Assembly (NCBI RefSeq): GCF_014203395.1
Contig: NZ_JACHIW010000003.1
Span: 206,887 to 270,886, forward strand
Direction of reading: 5' to 3'
Source of the DNA: Saccharopolyspora phatthalungensis
Lineage (GTDB): Bacteria; Actinomycetota; Actinomycetes; Mycobacteriales; Pseudonocardiaceae
Length of the DNA stretch: 64,000 bases
Shown here: positions 19,801 through 28,263 of the stretch, piece by piece
Layout: each line of letters starts with the position of its first letter
Position numbering within the stretch: the first letter of the stretch is position 1
Made by a program: the position numbers and the translations under genes
The notes under the pieces: model-generated
Databases searched by the model: none
What the model was told of the DNA's origin: nothing
Seen by the model: only the letters and a program-made list of their open reading frames with translations

Positions 19801-22800
19801 CGGGTGCGGATCCGTTGGATTTGGCGGCCAGGGCTGAAAATCTGGATTTGCTGGGGTTTGGTACGGACGCGGCGGTTTTCGGTGATGTCGGAGGTGCGGA
19901 TTTGATTGCTGGGGGTGCTGCATCGTGGTCGGTCGCACTCGGTGGCACGGAGGTGGATTCGGCACTGGAAGCGGTAGACACGGCCGAGAATGCGGCTAGC
20001 GTGGAGTCGTTGAAGGAGGCGGCGCGGGTGGAGGCGCGGCGTGCTCGTGATGCGGGTGAGCCCTACACCGGTGCGGAGTTGGGGAAGAGGCTCGGCAGGA
20101 GCAAGTGGTGGGGGCAGGCGCGGCTTGCGGAAATCAGAGGGGAGAGTGGTCCGGCACAACGTTCCTTGCAAGGTCCGGAGGGGGAGCGGTTGCGGGAGGC
20201 GGCGCGGGTGGAGGCGCGTCGTGCTCGGGAGGCCGGTGAGTCCTACACCGGTGTGGCGTTGGGGAAGAGGTTCGGGATGAGCGTGGCGTGGGGTAAGGAG
20301 CGGCTTGCGGAGATCAACTCTGTGGATGGCGTGGCCGGGCGGGCTGCGCAGGAACAAGAGCGGAAGTGGGCGCAGGAGCGGGAGGCGGGGCGGGTGGAGG
20401 CGCGTCGTGCTCGGGACGCGGGTGAGCCCTACACCGGTGCGGAGTTGGGTGAGAAGTTCGGGAAGAGCACGGCGTGGGGGGCGCGCCTGGTTGCGGAAAT
20501 CAGGGCTGAGGGTGATGCGGGACGGTCTGCTTCGCAGAGGACGGGGGAGCGGTTGCGGGAGGCGGCGCGGGTGGAGGCGCGTCGTGCCCGGGACGCGGGT
20601 GAACCCTACACCGGTGCCGCGTTGGGGGTGAAATTCGGAAAGGGTTCGACGTGGGGTGGGCTGCGGCTTATGGAAATCAAGGCCGATGGTCGTGCGAGCG
20701 GTACGGCTTTGCCGGAGCAGGTGCAGGGGCGGGGGCCGGATCCGCAGTCGGAAGTTCCGCTCTCCGAGGGGCCTGTGAGTAGAGGTCAGGCCGGTGGTAC
20801 GGCCACCGACCCGATTGATGATCTGGCCTGGTGGGGGCTTGGTCCGGCCGTCGAGTCCGCATTGGATTCGCCGGAGGTTGGGGGATGGTCGTCGGGTGAT
20901 GTGGCGGGGACGGGGTCGAATAACGCGGGATTGTTTGCTTTCGATGTGGACCTCGATCTGGACGCGGTTGGTCCTGGTGTTGGAGGGATGGGTTCGTTTG
21001 GTGAGAGTAGTGGGCGTGAGTGGGGTCGTGACGATGGTTCGGCCGACGAGGCTGTGGGGATCGGGCCCTCGGGTCGGCAGGGCTTCTCGACTTTGCCGGG
21101 CTTTGCGGGCGGTAGTGCGGCCGTTGGTGGCTTGTCGGAGGGGCCGTTGTCGTGGGGTGTTGATGAGGTGCCGGGTGATAGTGGCGGTTATCTGGATCCG
21201 GGTGGAGTGGGGTTGTTCGGGTTTGGGGTGAGCCTGGCTGATGGTGATGCTGGCGCACTTTCGACCGTTGAAGGTCCGGCGGAGTTGTCGGTGGGTTCCG
21301 GTGGCGTGGCGGGTTCGGTGCCGGAAGGGCCGGATGCGGCCGAGCGGTCGGAGCGTGCGGAGTTGTTGAGAGAGACGGCACGGGTGGAGGCGCGTCGTGC
21401 TCGTGACGCGGGTGAGCCCTACAGCGGTGTTGCGTTGGGGAAGAAGTTCGGGATGAGCCGGTCGTGGGGGGAGACACGACTTGCGGAGATCAAGAATGAG
21501 GGCGGTGCGAACCGGCAGACATTGCGGGAGCAGGAGTGGGCGGAGGAGCGAGAGGCGGCGCGGGTGGAGGCGCGTCGTGCTCGGGACGCGGGTGAGCCCT
21601 ACACCGGTCCAGCGTTGGGGAAGAAGTTCGGGAAGACCGATAGGTGGGGACGGGCCCGGCTTGATGAGATCAGGAGTGCGGGTGATGTGCCCTGGTCGGC
21701 TGGGAAGGGGGCGGAGGAGGAGCGGTTGCGGGAGGACGCGCGGGTGGAGGCGCGTCGTGCCCGGGACGCGGGTGAGCCCTACACCGGTCCAGCGTTGGGG
21801 AAGAAGTTCGGGATGAGCCGGTCGTGGGCGGATACACGACTTGCGGAAATCAAGGATGAGGTTAATGAAGTCCGGCGGGCCATGCGGGGAGGAGAGCAGG
21901 AGTGGGCGCGGGAGCGGGAGGCGGGGCGGGTGGAGGCGCGTCGTGCTCGGGACGACGGCGAGCCCTACTCCGCGGCCGCGTTGGGGAAGAGGTTCGGGAA
22001 GAGCAAGGCGTGGGGGCAGAAGCTACTTGAGGAAATCAAGCCTGAGGGTGGTGCGATCTGGTCGGCTGCGGGAGAGCGGCAGGCCGGGCAGGTGCGGGAG
22101 GCGGCGCGGGCGGAGGCGCGCCGTGCTCGTGATGCGGATGAGCCCTATAACGCTGTGGCGTTGGGTGAGGAGTTCGGGAAGAGCGAGATGTGGGGGCAGG
22201 AGCGACTTGCGGAAATCCGATCTGAGGGTGGTGCGCTCTTGTTGTCTGTGCGGGGGCGGGAGGGGGCCCGGGAGGCGGCGCGTGCGGAGGCGCGTCGTGC
22301 ACGTGATGCGGGTGAGCCCTACACCGGAGCGGCCTTGGGGGAGAAGTTCGGAAAGAGCGAAAAATGGGGGCAGAAGCGACTTGCGGAAATCAAGCCCGAG
22401 GATGGCAGCCGACCGGCCGTGCGCGGGCCGGAGAAGGAGCGGTTGCGGGAGGCGGCGCGGGCGGAGGCGCGTCGTGCTCGGGATGCGGGTGAGCCCTGCA
22501 CCGGTGCGGCCTTGGGAAGGAGGTTCGGAAACGGTGAGAGGTGGGGTCGGGAGCGGCTTCATGAGATCAGGAAGGAGACGAGTGGTTCTGCCGGTGGAGC
22601 CTCGGGTTCTGGGGGTGGTGTTCCGGCGGAGGGAGTCTCGTCGGTCGATGCGGCCGAGTGGGTGCAGTCGGGTGTTGAGTCGGGTGGTGTGGCGGGGTGG
22701 TCGGAGTCGGATTTGCGGAGGGAGGTCGAGTTGGCTCAGGTGGTGGGTGGATCACGTGAGGTGGCGATGGGGATTGTGCGAGGCACGCATGATGTGGTGG

Positions 22801-25800
22801 CGCTGGCGTGGGAGGACGCGCGTGTGTCGTTGGATGATGTGGTGGCTTTGGTTGCGGTGCGGGTAGAGGCGGAGGGACATGCTGCGGCGGTGCGGTTTTC
22901 CCGGGAACTGGCGAACCGACTTGGTACCCAGGGGTCGGGGTTGGCCATCCGTGCCGGTGCGGGGCCGGCTCCCCACGCGGCGGTGTTCGAGGTATCTGCG
23001 GCCGACGAGGGGCCCGGTGCTCCGATGACGAGGCGGATCGAACCGGCCGGGGCCGTCTCGGGTTCGATTGATGTCGCGGGGTGGTCGTCGGGTGCTGTGG
23101 CGGGTGCGGATTCATGGGATGGTGCGCCGAGTGCGGCGGCGGAAGACGCGGAAATGCTGGCTTTTGGTGCGGCTGATCGTGGCGTAGGGGGGTTGGGTTC
23201 GGTCGGCGCGGACACCGGGCGCAAGCGGCGTCGTGACGACGATGGTGCAGTCGATGAGGGTGCGGCACGAAGGCCCTCAGGTCCGCAGGATTTCCCGATT
23301 TTTCCGGAATTTGGGAAACCCGGCGACACGACGATCGAGGTAGCACCGGAGGTGATACACGCGGCCGAGGCGGTGGATACTACCGAGTCGTCGAAGGAGG
23401 AGGCTCGCGCCGAAGCGCGTCGTGCTCGTGACGCGGGGCAGCCCTATACCGCTGGGACGTTGGGGAACAGGTTCGGAAAGAGCTCGTCGTGGGGTTGGCG
23501 TCGGCTTGACGAGATCAGGGCCGAGGGTGGTGTGAGCCGGCTGGTTTCGCAGGGGCACGAGGCGGCGCGGGTAGAGGCGCGTCGTGCCCGGGACGCGGGT
23601 GAGCCCGACACCGGTCGCTCGTTGGGGAAGAAGTTCGGGCGGAGCGCGGCATGGGGTGCGCAGCGGCTTGCGGAAATCAGTACTGAGGGCGGTGTGAGCC
23701 GCTCCGATTTGAAGGGGCAGGATGCGGCGCGGGTGCGGGAGGCGGCGCGGGTGGAGGCACGTCGTGCTCTTGCCGAAGGAAAGCCCTACGGCGGTGAGGC
23801 GTTGGGGCAGCGGTTCGGGAAGAGCGGGTCATGGGGCAGGTCCCGGCTTGCGGAGCTCAGCGATGAGGGTAGTGCTGACCAGCCTGTTGCCGAGGTGCAG
23901 GGGCAGGATGCGGCGCGGGTGCGGGAGGCGGCGCGGGTGGAGGCATGTCGTGCTCGTGATGCTGGTGAGCCCTACAGCGGTGGGACGTTGGGAAAGAAGT
24001 TCGGAATGAGCGAAAGATGGGGTCGGGCGCGACTTAAGGAGATCAGAGGTGGGGATGGTGCGACCCCGGAGGCTGTGCGGGCGGAGGAGGGGGAGCGGTT
24101 GCGGGAGGCGGCGCGGGCGGAGGCGCGTCGTGCACGTGCTGCTGGTGAGCCCTACAGCGGTGGGACGTTGGGAAAGAAGTTCGGAAAGAGCGAAAGATGG
24201 GGGCGGGAGCGGCTTCGCGAGATCAGGGCGGCCTTCAGTGGTTCTGCTGGTCGTGCTTCGGATTCTGCGGGTAATGTGCTGGCGGAGGATGTCCCTTCGT
24301 TGGATGTGACTGCGGCTGAGCGGCCGCAGTCGGTTGTTGAGTCGGGCGGTGTAGCGGGTTGGACGGAGTCGGATCTGCGGAGAGAGGTTGAGTGGGCTCG
24401 GTTGGTGGGTGCGCAGCGTGATGCGGCCGTGGAGATTGTGCGGGGCACGCATGATGTGGTGAAGCTGGCGCGTGGGGATGCGGATGTGTCACTGGATGAC
24501 GTGGTGACACTGGTTGCGGCGAAGATCGACGAAGTTGGTCACGACGAGGCGAAGCAGTTTTCCCGCCAACTGGCGGCCAGAATCGGCACACCGGGGACCG
24601 CGTTTGCGATCCGTGCCGCAGCAGGACCCGATCCCCGGGCAGCGGCCGCGGTGTCCGAGGAGTCCGCGGGCAGCGCTTTGGTCGGCGACATGCCCGGCGG
24701 CCCGGCGGAGAGCCCATCGGGTTTTGGGTGGGGCGAGCTTCCGGCTGGTCGAACGGATGATGTGCTGATGACGGACTTTCCGGTGACAGGCACGAATGTG
24801 GTTGTGGCTGAAGGGTTCGCGGATGATCTGGGCGGCTTGTCTTTCCTTGGCGACCCGGAGTCGTGGTTCGTTGACCCGTTGAACGTCGGGAATTTCGGTC
24901 TTGGCTGGGATGAGGTTCAGGACGGTCGAACGGATGATGTGCTAGGGGTGGGCTTGTTCGGAGCGGGGGCGGATCCGCTTTCGATTGAATGGTTTGCGCA
25001 TGATTCGGGTGGATTGTCGTCGGTTGGGGCTGTGGGCGGTTCCGGGGTGGGTGGCCGTAGCAGGCACAAGAGGGCTCGTGTTGATGGCTCGGATAATGAG
25101 GGTGCCGAGTCTGAGCGTCCGTCCCGTCGTCGTGTGCGTCGGGCGGATTCGGCGAAGCGGAAGCGGGCGGCGGAGTTGGAGACAGTGTGGGCGGAGCTGC
25201 GTCGTGCCGGTGAGGCGGGTGAGTCTCACACCGGGGCGACATTGGGGAAGAAGTTCGGAAAGAGTGCGACGTGGGGCTTTGCGCGGCTTAGGGAGTTCCG
25301 GGCAAGTCATGGGGGGACGAGTCGGGCGGATGTGGTGAAGCGGAAGCGGGCGGCGGTGTGGGCGGAGATGCGTCGTGCTCGTGACGCGGGTACGCCCCAT
25401 ACCGGTGAGTCGTTGGGGAAGAAGTTCGGGAAGGGTGTGTCGTGGGGCTGTGCGCGGCTTGCGGAGTTCCGGGCGAGCGAGGGAGGTTTGAGTCGGGCGG
25501 AGTTGTCGCAGCGGGATCGGGACGCGAACTTGGAGACAGTGTGGGCGGAGCTGCGACGTGCTGATGAGGCGGGTGAGTCCCACACCGGTGCGACTTTGGG
25601 GGCCAAGTTCGGAAAGAGCGCGTCGTGGGGTGTGCAGCGGCTTGCGGAGTTCAGGGTGCGGGCAGGGGAGGGCGGCCCGGCGGATGTGGAGCAGAAATGG
25701 GCGGCGGTGTGGGCGGAAGTGCGTCGTGCTCGTGGCGCGGGCGAGCCTCACACGGGCAAGTCGTTGGGGGTTAAGTTCGGAATGAGCCCGACTTGGGGGC

Positions 25801-25910
25801 TGCAGCGGCTTGCTGAATTCAGGAACGCGGAGAGCGCATTGGCGTCTGGGAGTGGTGTGCCCACGGAAGACGCGTCGGCCTCTGGTGCGGTTTGCCCGGA
25901 ATGTCCGTGA
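16872..25910 (+). CDS. Giant gene A: WXG100-like N-terminus plus 20 tandem HTH-like repeats
   Basis: About 3012 residues. Residues 1-355 are a WXG100-like/CpnT-N-like domain with hydrophobic helices (around 106-150 and 160-230), as in actinobacterial polymorphic toxins. Next come a disordered linker with PPPPY and a shared module (about 605-705; GRDVVALMPGSG). Helical modules with GTHDVVALA lie near 758-855, 1942-2037 and 2495-2593. Four arrays hold 4, 7, 5 and 4 repeats (about 1046-1277, 1493-1902, 2173-2456, 2759-2993). Each repeat has EARRARDAGEPYTG, then LGKKFGKS-xx-WG-xx-RLAEI, which looks like a helix-turn-helix. Basic patches such as GRKRGREDGS precede the arrays. I chose GTG 16872 by alignment with B and C; GTG 16863 is also possible. 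The coding strand is strongly G- and T-rich. No catalytic domain or signal peptide is seen; function is unknown. Confidence 0.85.
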   Translation: MSVLVPEEVRRLFQVLTGEDMTDADEDALFAVAEGLESGAATVEELGPVVREVVGRVRGGFSGKAADRFAERLAGFGPVLESGGVGLRELAGFVRGLALQVQYLKFVTVGGLVLLLGEVAWAVSMAGLTAGASMAWLAARFAVMRFLLSRWWGQLFMRLAVAQVVGIGMQLVVEVGAQGAQFALGTRKKWDGQLTTMAVGVGSFSALLAVPLSALGNVVGNAITKVLVRGLGDKIDAEVLAAAAKNAAEEHAVQYPLSSMAKFADMVSKSVDDYAGMSVRAMWAARFGHGLGESLEEGLTEMFGEAGYGALSGQGAQWNPFSFTAGLSEAVGSGIGNLAGLAMRGELVPAGRARNAADGEKDSATVDTNAYTTEELKTDSALQPGEKSGFLSSLSGADSEASKVGAYETRRDNAPLLWREGDANAQAALWDQSRPGTPPPPYSQPQDEDLVHSDPPGSGGASREGDSRAGMPPPAYGAVTGDVHADVESSGVDVTREYRGSALVSDHVVSVGDSRTDSPHRDDRLVAETSQADSQEAVDDVQVTEPLFHVNDAAVPEVSARADSVAGNADSARLSDGGPHAQMPPDPSGAMASGDPVLVPEPVGLPADAVRVSVPAEVVSSAGLVGLVRGRAGDVGVGPVVLVSGEGVGVAVASSAQSSRVAREVGRDVVALMPGSGWRGPRWMQFAPDGSRPRPLGEPGRIAALPQVGGGRFGLDDLASSSTAVPGSPAEAVVAGPGEAGSAATAPGADSTAAGTPEWTESDLRSAVERARSLGGNRDVAVGIVRGTHDVVALARGDAGVPLDDVVALVAVRADAVGHDEAVRFSRELAARLGTQGTGLGVRAGAGPDSRAAAKESEELARGEHAGGPEESGVPMTWGFDPGLESALDSLGVAGWSWGGVSRDGEEAGLAAFGVDAGDRGADGVDSVGAGSGRKRGREDGSVDEGAARRAAGPEDFPVLPDSLDGAGWSWGVGDVPGADPLDLAARAENLDLLGFGTDAAVFGDVGGADLIAGGAASWSVALGGTEVDSALEAVDTAENAASVESLKEAARVEARRARDAGEPYTGAELGKRLGRSKWWGQARLAEIRGESGPAQRSLQGPEGERLREAARVEARRAREAGESYTGVALGKRFGMSVAWGKERLAEINSVDGVAGRAAQEQERKWAQEREAGRVEARRARDAGEPYTGAELGEKFGKSTAWGARLVAEIRAEGDAGRSASQRTGERLREAARVEARRARDAGEPYTGAALGVKFGKGSTWGGLRLMEIKADGRASGTALPEQVQGRGPDPQSEVPLSEGPVSRGQAGGTATDPIDDLAWWGLGPAVESALDSPEVGGWSSGDVAGTGSNNAGLFAFDVDLDLDAVGPGVGGMGSFGESSGREWGRDDGSADEAVGIGPSGRQGFSTLPGFAGGSAAVGGLSEGPLSWGVDEVPGDSGGYLDPGGVGLFGFGVSLADGDAGALSTVEGPAELSVGSGGVAGSVPEGPDAAERSERAELLRETARVEARRARDAGEPYSGVALGKKFGMSRSWGETRLAEIKNEGGANRQTLREQEWAEEREAARVEARRARDAGEPYTGPALGKKFGKTDRWGRARLDEIRSAGDVPWSAGKGAEEERLREDARVEARRARDAGEPYTGPALGKKFGMSRSWADTRLAEIKDEVNEVRRAMRGGEQEWAREREAGRVEARRARDDGEPYSAAALGKRFGKSKAWGQKLLEEIKPEGGAIWSAAGERQAGQVREAARAEARRARDADEPYNAVALGEEFGKSEMWGQERLAEIRSEGGALLLSVRGREGAREAARAEARRARDAGEPYTGAALGEKFGKSEKWGQKRLAEIKPEDGSRPAVRGPEKERLREAARAEARRARDAGEPCTGAALGRRFGNGERWGRERLHEIRKETSGSAGGASGSGGGVPAEGVSSVDAAEWVQSGVESGGVAGWSESDLRREVELAQVVGGSREVAMGIVRGTHDVVALAWEDARVSLDDVVALVAVRVEAEGHAAAVRFSRELANRLGTQGSGLAIRAGAGPAPHAAVFEVSAADEGPGAPMTRRIEPAGAVSGSIDVAGWSSGAVAGADSWDGAPSAAAEDAEMLAFGAADRGVGGLGSVGADTGRKRRRDDDGAVDEGAARRPSGPQDFPIFPEFGKPGDTTIEVAPEVIHAAEAVDTTESSKEEARAEARRARDAGQPYTAGTLGNRFGKSSSWGWRRLDEIRAEGGVSRLVSQGHEAARVEARRARDAGEPDTGRSLGKKFGRSAAWGAQRLAEISTEGGVSRSDLKGQDAARVREAARVEARRALAEGKPYGGEALGQRFGKSGSWGRSRLAELSDEGSADQPVAEVQGQDAARVREAARVEACRARDAGEPYSGGTLGKKFGMSERWGRARLKEIRGGDGATPEAVRAEEGERLREAARAEARRARAAGEPYSGGTLGKKFGKSERWGRERLREIRAAFSGSAGRASDSAGNVLAEDVPSLDVTAAERPQSVVESGGVAGWTESDLRREVEWARLVGAQRDAAVEIVRGTHDVVKLARGDADVSLDDVVTLVAAKIDEVGHDEAKQFSRQLAARIGTPGTAFAIRAAAGPDPRAAAAVSEESAGSALVGDMPGGPAESPSGFGWGELPAGRTDDVLMTDFPVTGTNVVVAEGFADDLGGLSFLGDPESWFVDPLNVGNFGLGWDEVQDGRTDDVLGVGLFGAGADPLSIEWFAHDSGGLSSVGAVGGSGVGGRSRHKRARVDGSDNEGAESERPSRRRVRRADSAKRKRAAELETVWAELRRAGEAGESHTGATLGKKFGKSATWGFARLREFRASHGGTSRADVVKRKRAAVWAEMRRARDAGTPHTGESLGKKFGKGVSWGCARLAEFRASEGGLSRAELSQRDRDANLETVWAELRRADEAGESHTGATLGAKFGKSASWGVQRLAEFRVRAGEGGPADVEQKWAAVWAEVRRARGAGEPHTGKSLGVKFGMSPTWGLQRLAEFRNAESALASGSGVPTEDASASGAVCPECP
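20006..20700 (+). repeat. HTH-like repeat array A1 (4 units)
   Basis: Four in-frame tandem units, about 58-62 codons each, with a conserved 42-codon core. The variable dipeptide between the conserved Ser (or Gly) and Trp reads KW, VA, TA, ST in order. Confidence 0.85.
21349..22575 (+). repeat. HTH-like repeat array A2 (7 units)
   Basis: Seven in-frame tandem units. The variable dipeptide before the conserved Trp reads RS, DR, RS, KA, EM, EK, ER. The framework EARRARDAGEPYTG and LGKKFG is nearly constant at DNA level, so neighbouring units could recombine. Confidence 0.85.
23389..24237 (+). repeat. HTH-like repeat array A3 (5 units)
   Basis: Five in-frame tandem units. The variable dipeptide reads SS, AA, GS, ER, ER. 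The last two units share most of their core sequence at DNA level. Confidence 0.85.
25147..25850 (+). repeat. HTH-like repeat array A4 (4 units, divergent class)
   Basis: Four in-frame units of a distinct subclass: each begins with VWAE(L/M/V)RRA, has HTG in place of YTG, and ends LAEF or LREF in place of LAEI. The variable dipeptide reads AT, VS, AS, PT. The array is preceded by a Lys/Arg-rich stretch (SRRRVRR, KRKRAA). Confidence 0.8.
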
Positions 25911-26073
25911 TGTCCGCTCAGAGTTGCTAGTGAAGCTCGCGCTGCTCCAGCGGCCGCGGGCCGACCCGCGTGCGCTGCTGCGTGAGCAGCGCAGGGTCCT
26001 GGAGACGATCAGCGCGGGCCTGAGCGCTCAGCAGCAGCGGTCGGTCTGGAACGAGGGGGAACACTGTGGCTAA
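25899..26073 (+). pseudogene. PadR-family regulator C-terminal remnant
   Basis: A reading frame overlapping and following the stop of giant gene A encodes DVRSELLVKLALLQRPRADP and then ALLREQRRVLE. This is the typical C-terminal effector segment of PadR-family regulators. The winged-helix part is missing, and giant gene A's 3' end occupies its place. This suggests a rearrangement that joined A to a pre-existing gene. Confidence 0.55.
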
Positions 26074-28150
26074 AGCCGTCACGACCTCGGTGCGAACGGT
26101 GTGTACGTACTGCGGGGTTGGATGCGGGGTCGTGCTGGACGTGGCGGACTCTGACGGAACGCCTCGGGCGGTGAAGGCGTCCGGGGATAAGTCGCATCCG
26201 GCGAACGCGGGCCGGTTGTGCACCAAGGGTGCGACGAGCGCGGAGTTGTTCGCGGCTAGCGGGAGGTTGCGCACAGCGCTGGTGCGGCCGGAACGGGGCG
26301 CGGAACTGGCGCCGCAGCCGGTGGACGAGGTGATAATCGAGACTGCGCGGCGGTTGCGGGACATTCTGGACAAAGATGGCCCGGACGCGGTGGCGTTCTA
26401 CGTGTCCGGGCAGATGAGTCTGGAGGCTCAGTATCTGGCGAACAAGCTGGCCAAGGGCTACGTGCGCACCAACCAGATCGAGTCGAATTCCCGGTTGTGC
26501 ATGGCCAGTGCGGGCACCGGGTACAAGCTCTCGCTCGGGGCGGACGGCCCGCCGGGTTCGTACGAGGACTTCGATCACGCGGATGTGTTCTTCGTGATCG
26601 GCGCGAACATGGCTGACTGCCACCCGATTCTGTTCCTGCGGTTGATGGACCGGGTCAAGGCGGGCTCGAAGCTGATCGTGGTGGATCCCCGCCGCACGGC
26701 CACCGCCGACAAGGCCGACCTGTTCCTCCAGATCAAGCCGGGTACGGATTTGGCACTACTGAACGGATTGCTGCACCTCCTGGTGGCGAACGGGCAGATC
26801 GACACGGAGTTCATCGCGGAAACCACCGAGGGATGGGAGGAAATGCCCGCGTTCCTGGCCGACTACCCGGCCGCACGGGTCGCGGAGATCACCGGTATCC
26901 CGGAGGCCGACATCTGCCGGGCAGCGGAATGGAGTGGTGCGGCTGGCAACTGGATGAGTTGCTGGACGATGGGGTTGAACCAGAGCACCCACGGCACGTA
27001 GAACACCAACGCCCTGATCAACCTGCACCTGGCGACCGGCGCGATCTGCCGGGCGGGCAGTGGGCCGTTCTCGCTGACCGGACAGCCCAACGCGATGGGC
27101 GGCCGGGAGATGGGCTACATGGGACCGGGCCTGCCGGGCCAGCGGTCGGTGCTCGTGGCCGAGGACCGCGCCTACATGGAGAACCTGTGGGGCCTGCCCT
27201 CCGGCACGCTGCGCACCGAAACCCGGCGCGGCACGGTGGAGGTGTTCTCCCAGCTCGCCGAGGGCTCGATCAAGGCATGTTGGATCATCTGCACTAACCC
27301 GGTGGCCACGGTCGCCAACCGCAAGACCGTGATCACCGGGCTTGAGGCCGCCTCGGCCACCGGGACCTGAAAACCCTGCTGCGCCCGGACAACAAGGGCG
27401 AACTGGCCAAATGGGCCTGGGGCCGTCAAGCCGTTGACGTCGCCGCCGAATACCCCGTTCGCGCCACCGCGCAGGACTGGGCCGATGTGTTCAAGAGGCT
27501 GCAACCCCGGGTACTCGATCTCCTCCAGTCCGCTGACCAATCCCGGCCGGCTCAGCCTCACCGTCTCGGTGATCCGCTACGACAGCCCCAGCGGGAGACC
27601 GCGCAAGGGAGTCTGCTCCGCCCTCCTTGCCGATGCGCCCACTGCGACCATCTTCCCGGTGCTGGTCCGGCCCGCCGAGCATTTCGGCCCACCCGCCGAC
27701 ACGGCAACACCGATGATCATGGTCGGGCCTGGCACCGGCATCGCCCCCTTCCTCGGCTTCCTAGACCACCGCCGAGCCCGCGGCGACCACGCCCCCAATT
27801 GGCTGTTCTTCGGGGAACAACACCAAGCCACCGACTTCTACTACCAGGACGAACTCGCCAGTCTGCGCCGCGACGGCATCCTCACCGACCTCGACCTGGC
27901 GTTCTCCCGCGACCAGCGCACCAAGATCTACGTCCAGGACCGGATGCGCCAACAAGGAGCCAAGCTGTGGTCCTGGCTGAAGAACGGCGCCCGCCTCTAC
28001 GTCTGCGGCGACGCCACCCGCATGGCCAAAGATGTCGACCGAGCGCTCCGCGAAATCATCGCCCAGCACGGCAACCTGAGCCCCGCCGACGCCGGCGCCT
28101 ATGTCAAGCAACTCAGCATCGACAAGCGCTACGTCCGCGACGTCTACTGA
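26066..28150 (+). pseudogene. Decayed nitrate reductase / sulfite reductase flavoprotein fusion
   Basis: The first 311 codons are the N-terminus of a molybdopterin oxidoreductase of the assimilatory nitrate reductase type, with a 4Fe-4S cysteine motif (CTYCGVGCG) and GRLCTKG. An in-frame TAG at 26999-27001 interrupts NQSTHGT-stop-NTNALINLHL, where relatives usually have Trp. The frame then continues (SGPFSLTGQPNAMGGREMGY) to about 27369, after which much of the protein is missing. The region 27370-28150 encodes the flavin/NADPH end of a CysJ-like reductase (YSISSSPLTNPGR, GPGTGIAPFLGF, YVCGDATRMAKDV, ending KRYVRDVY), with at least one more frameshift near 27510. An intact fusion would be about 1350-1400 residues, so more than 2 kb has been lost. 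Confidence 0.85.
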
Positions 28151-28263
28151 CTTCTCCGGGCCGGTGTCCGTATCGCGAAACGGCGTCGTGGGTGGTCACC
28201 GGGCGGTGCGGTCACAACGCGCTTACCCTCGTGCCGACACGGAGCTGTTGGCAGGGGGAACCC

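Noticed and set aside
20006..24240. Regularly spaced direct repeats that might be read as a CRISPR array
   Set aside because: The repeats are in-frame coding units of about 180 bases with a conserved protein core and no short unique spacers.
16872..25910. True TAL-effector homologue
   Set aside because: The repeats share no sequence with TALE repeats (34 residues, LTPxQVVAIAS type); only the layout of constant framework and variable dipeptides is similar.
26999..27001. In-frame TAG in the molybdoenzyme gene as a programmed recoding signal
   Set aside because: Further deletion and frameshifts downstream make simple gene death more likely, and relatives usually have Trp here, not a special residue.
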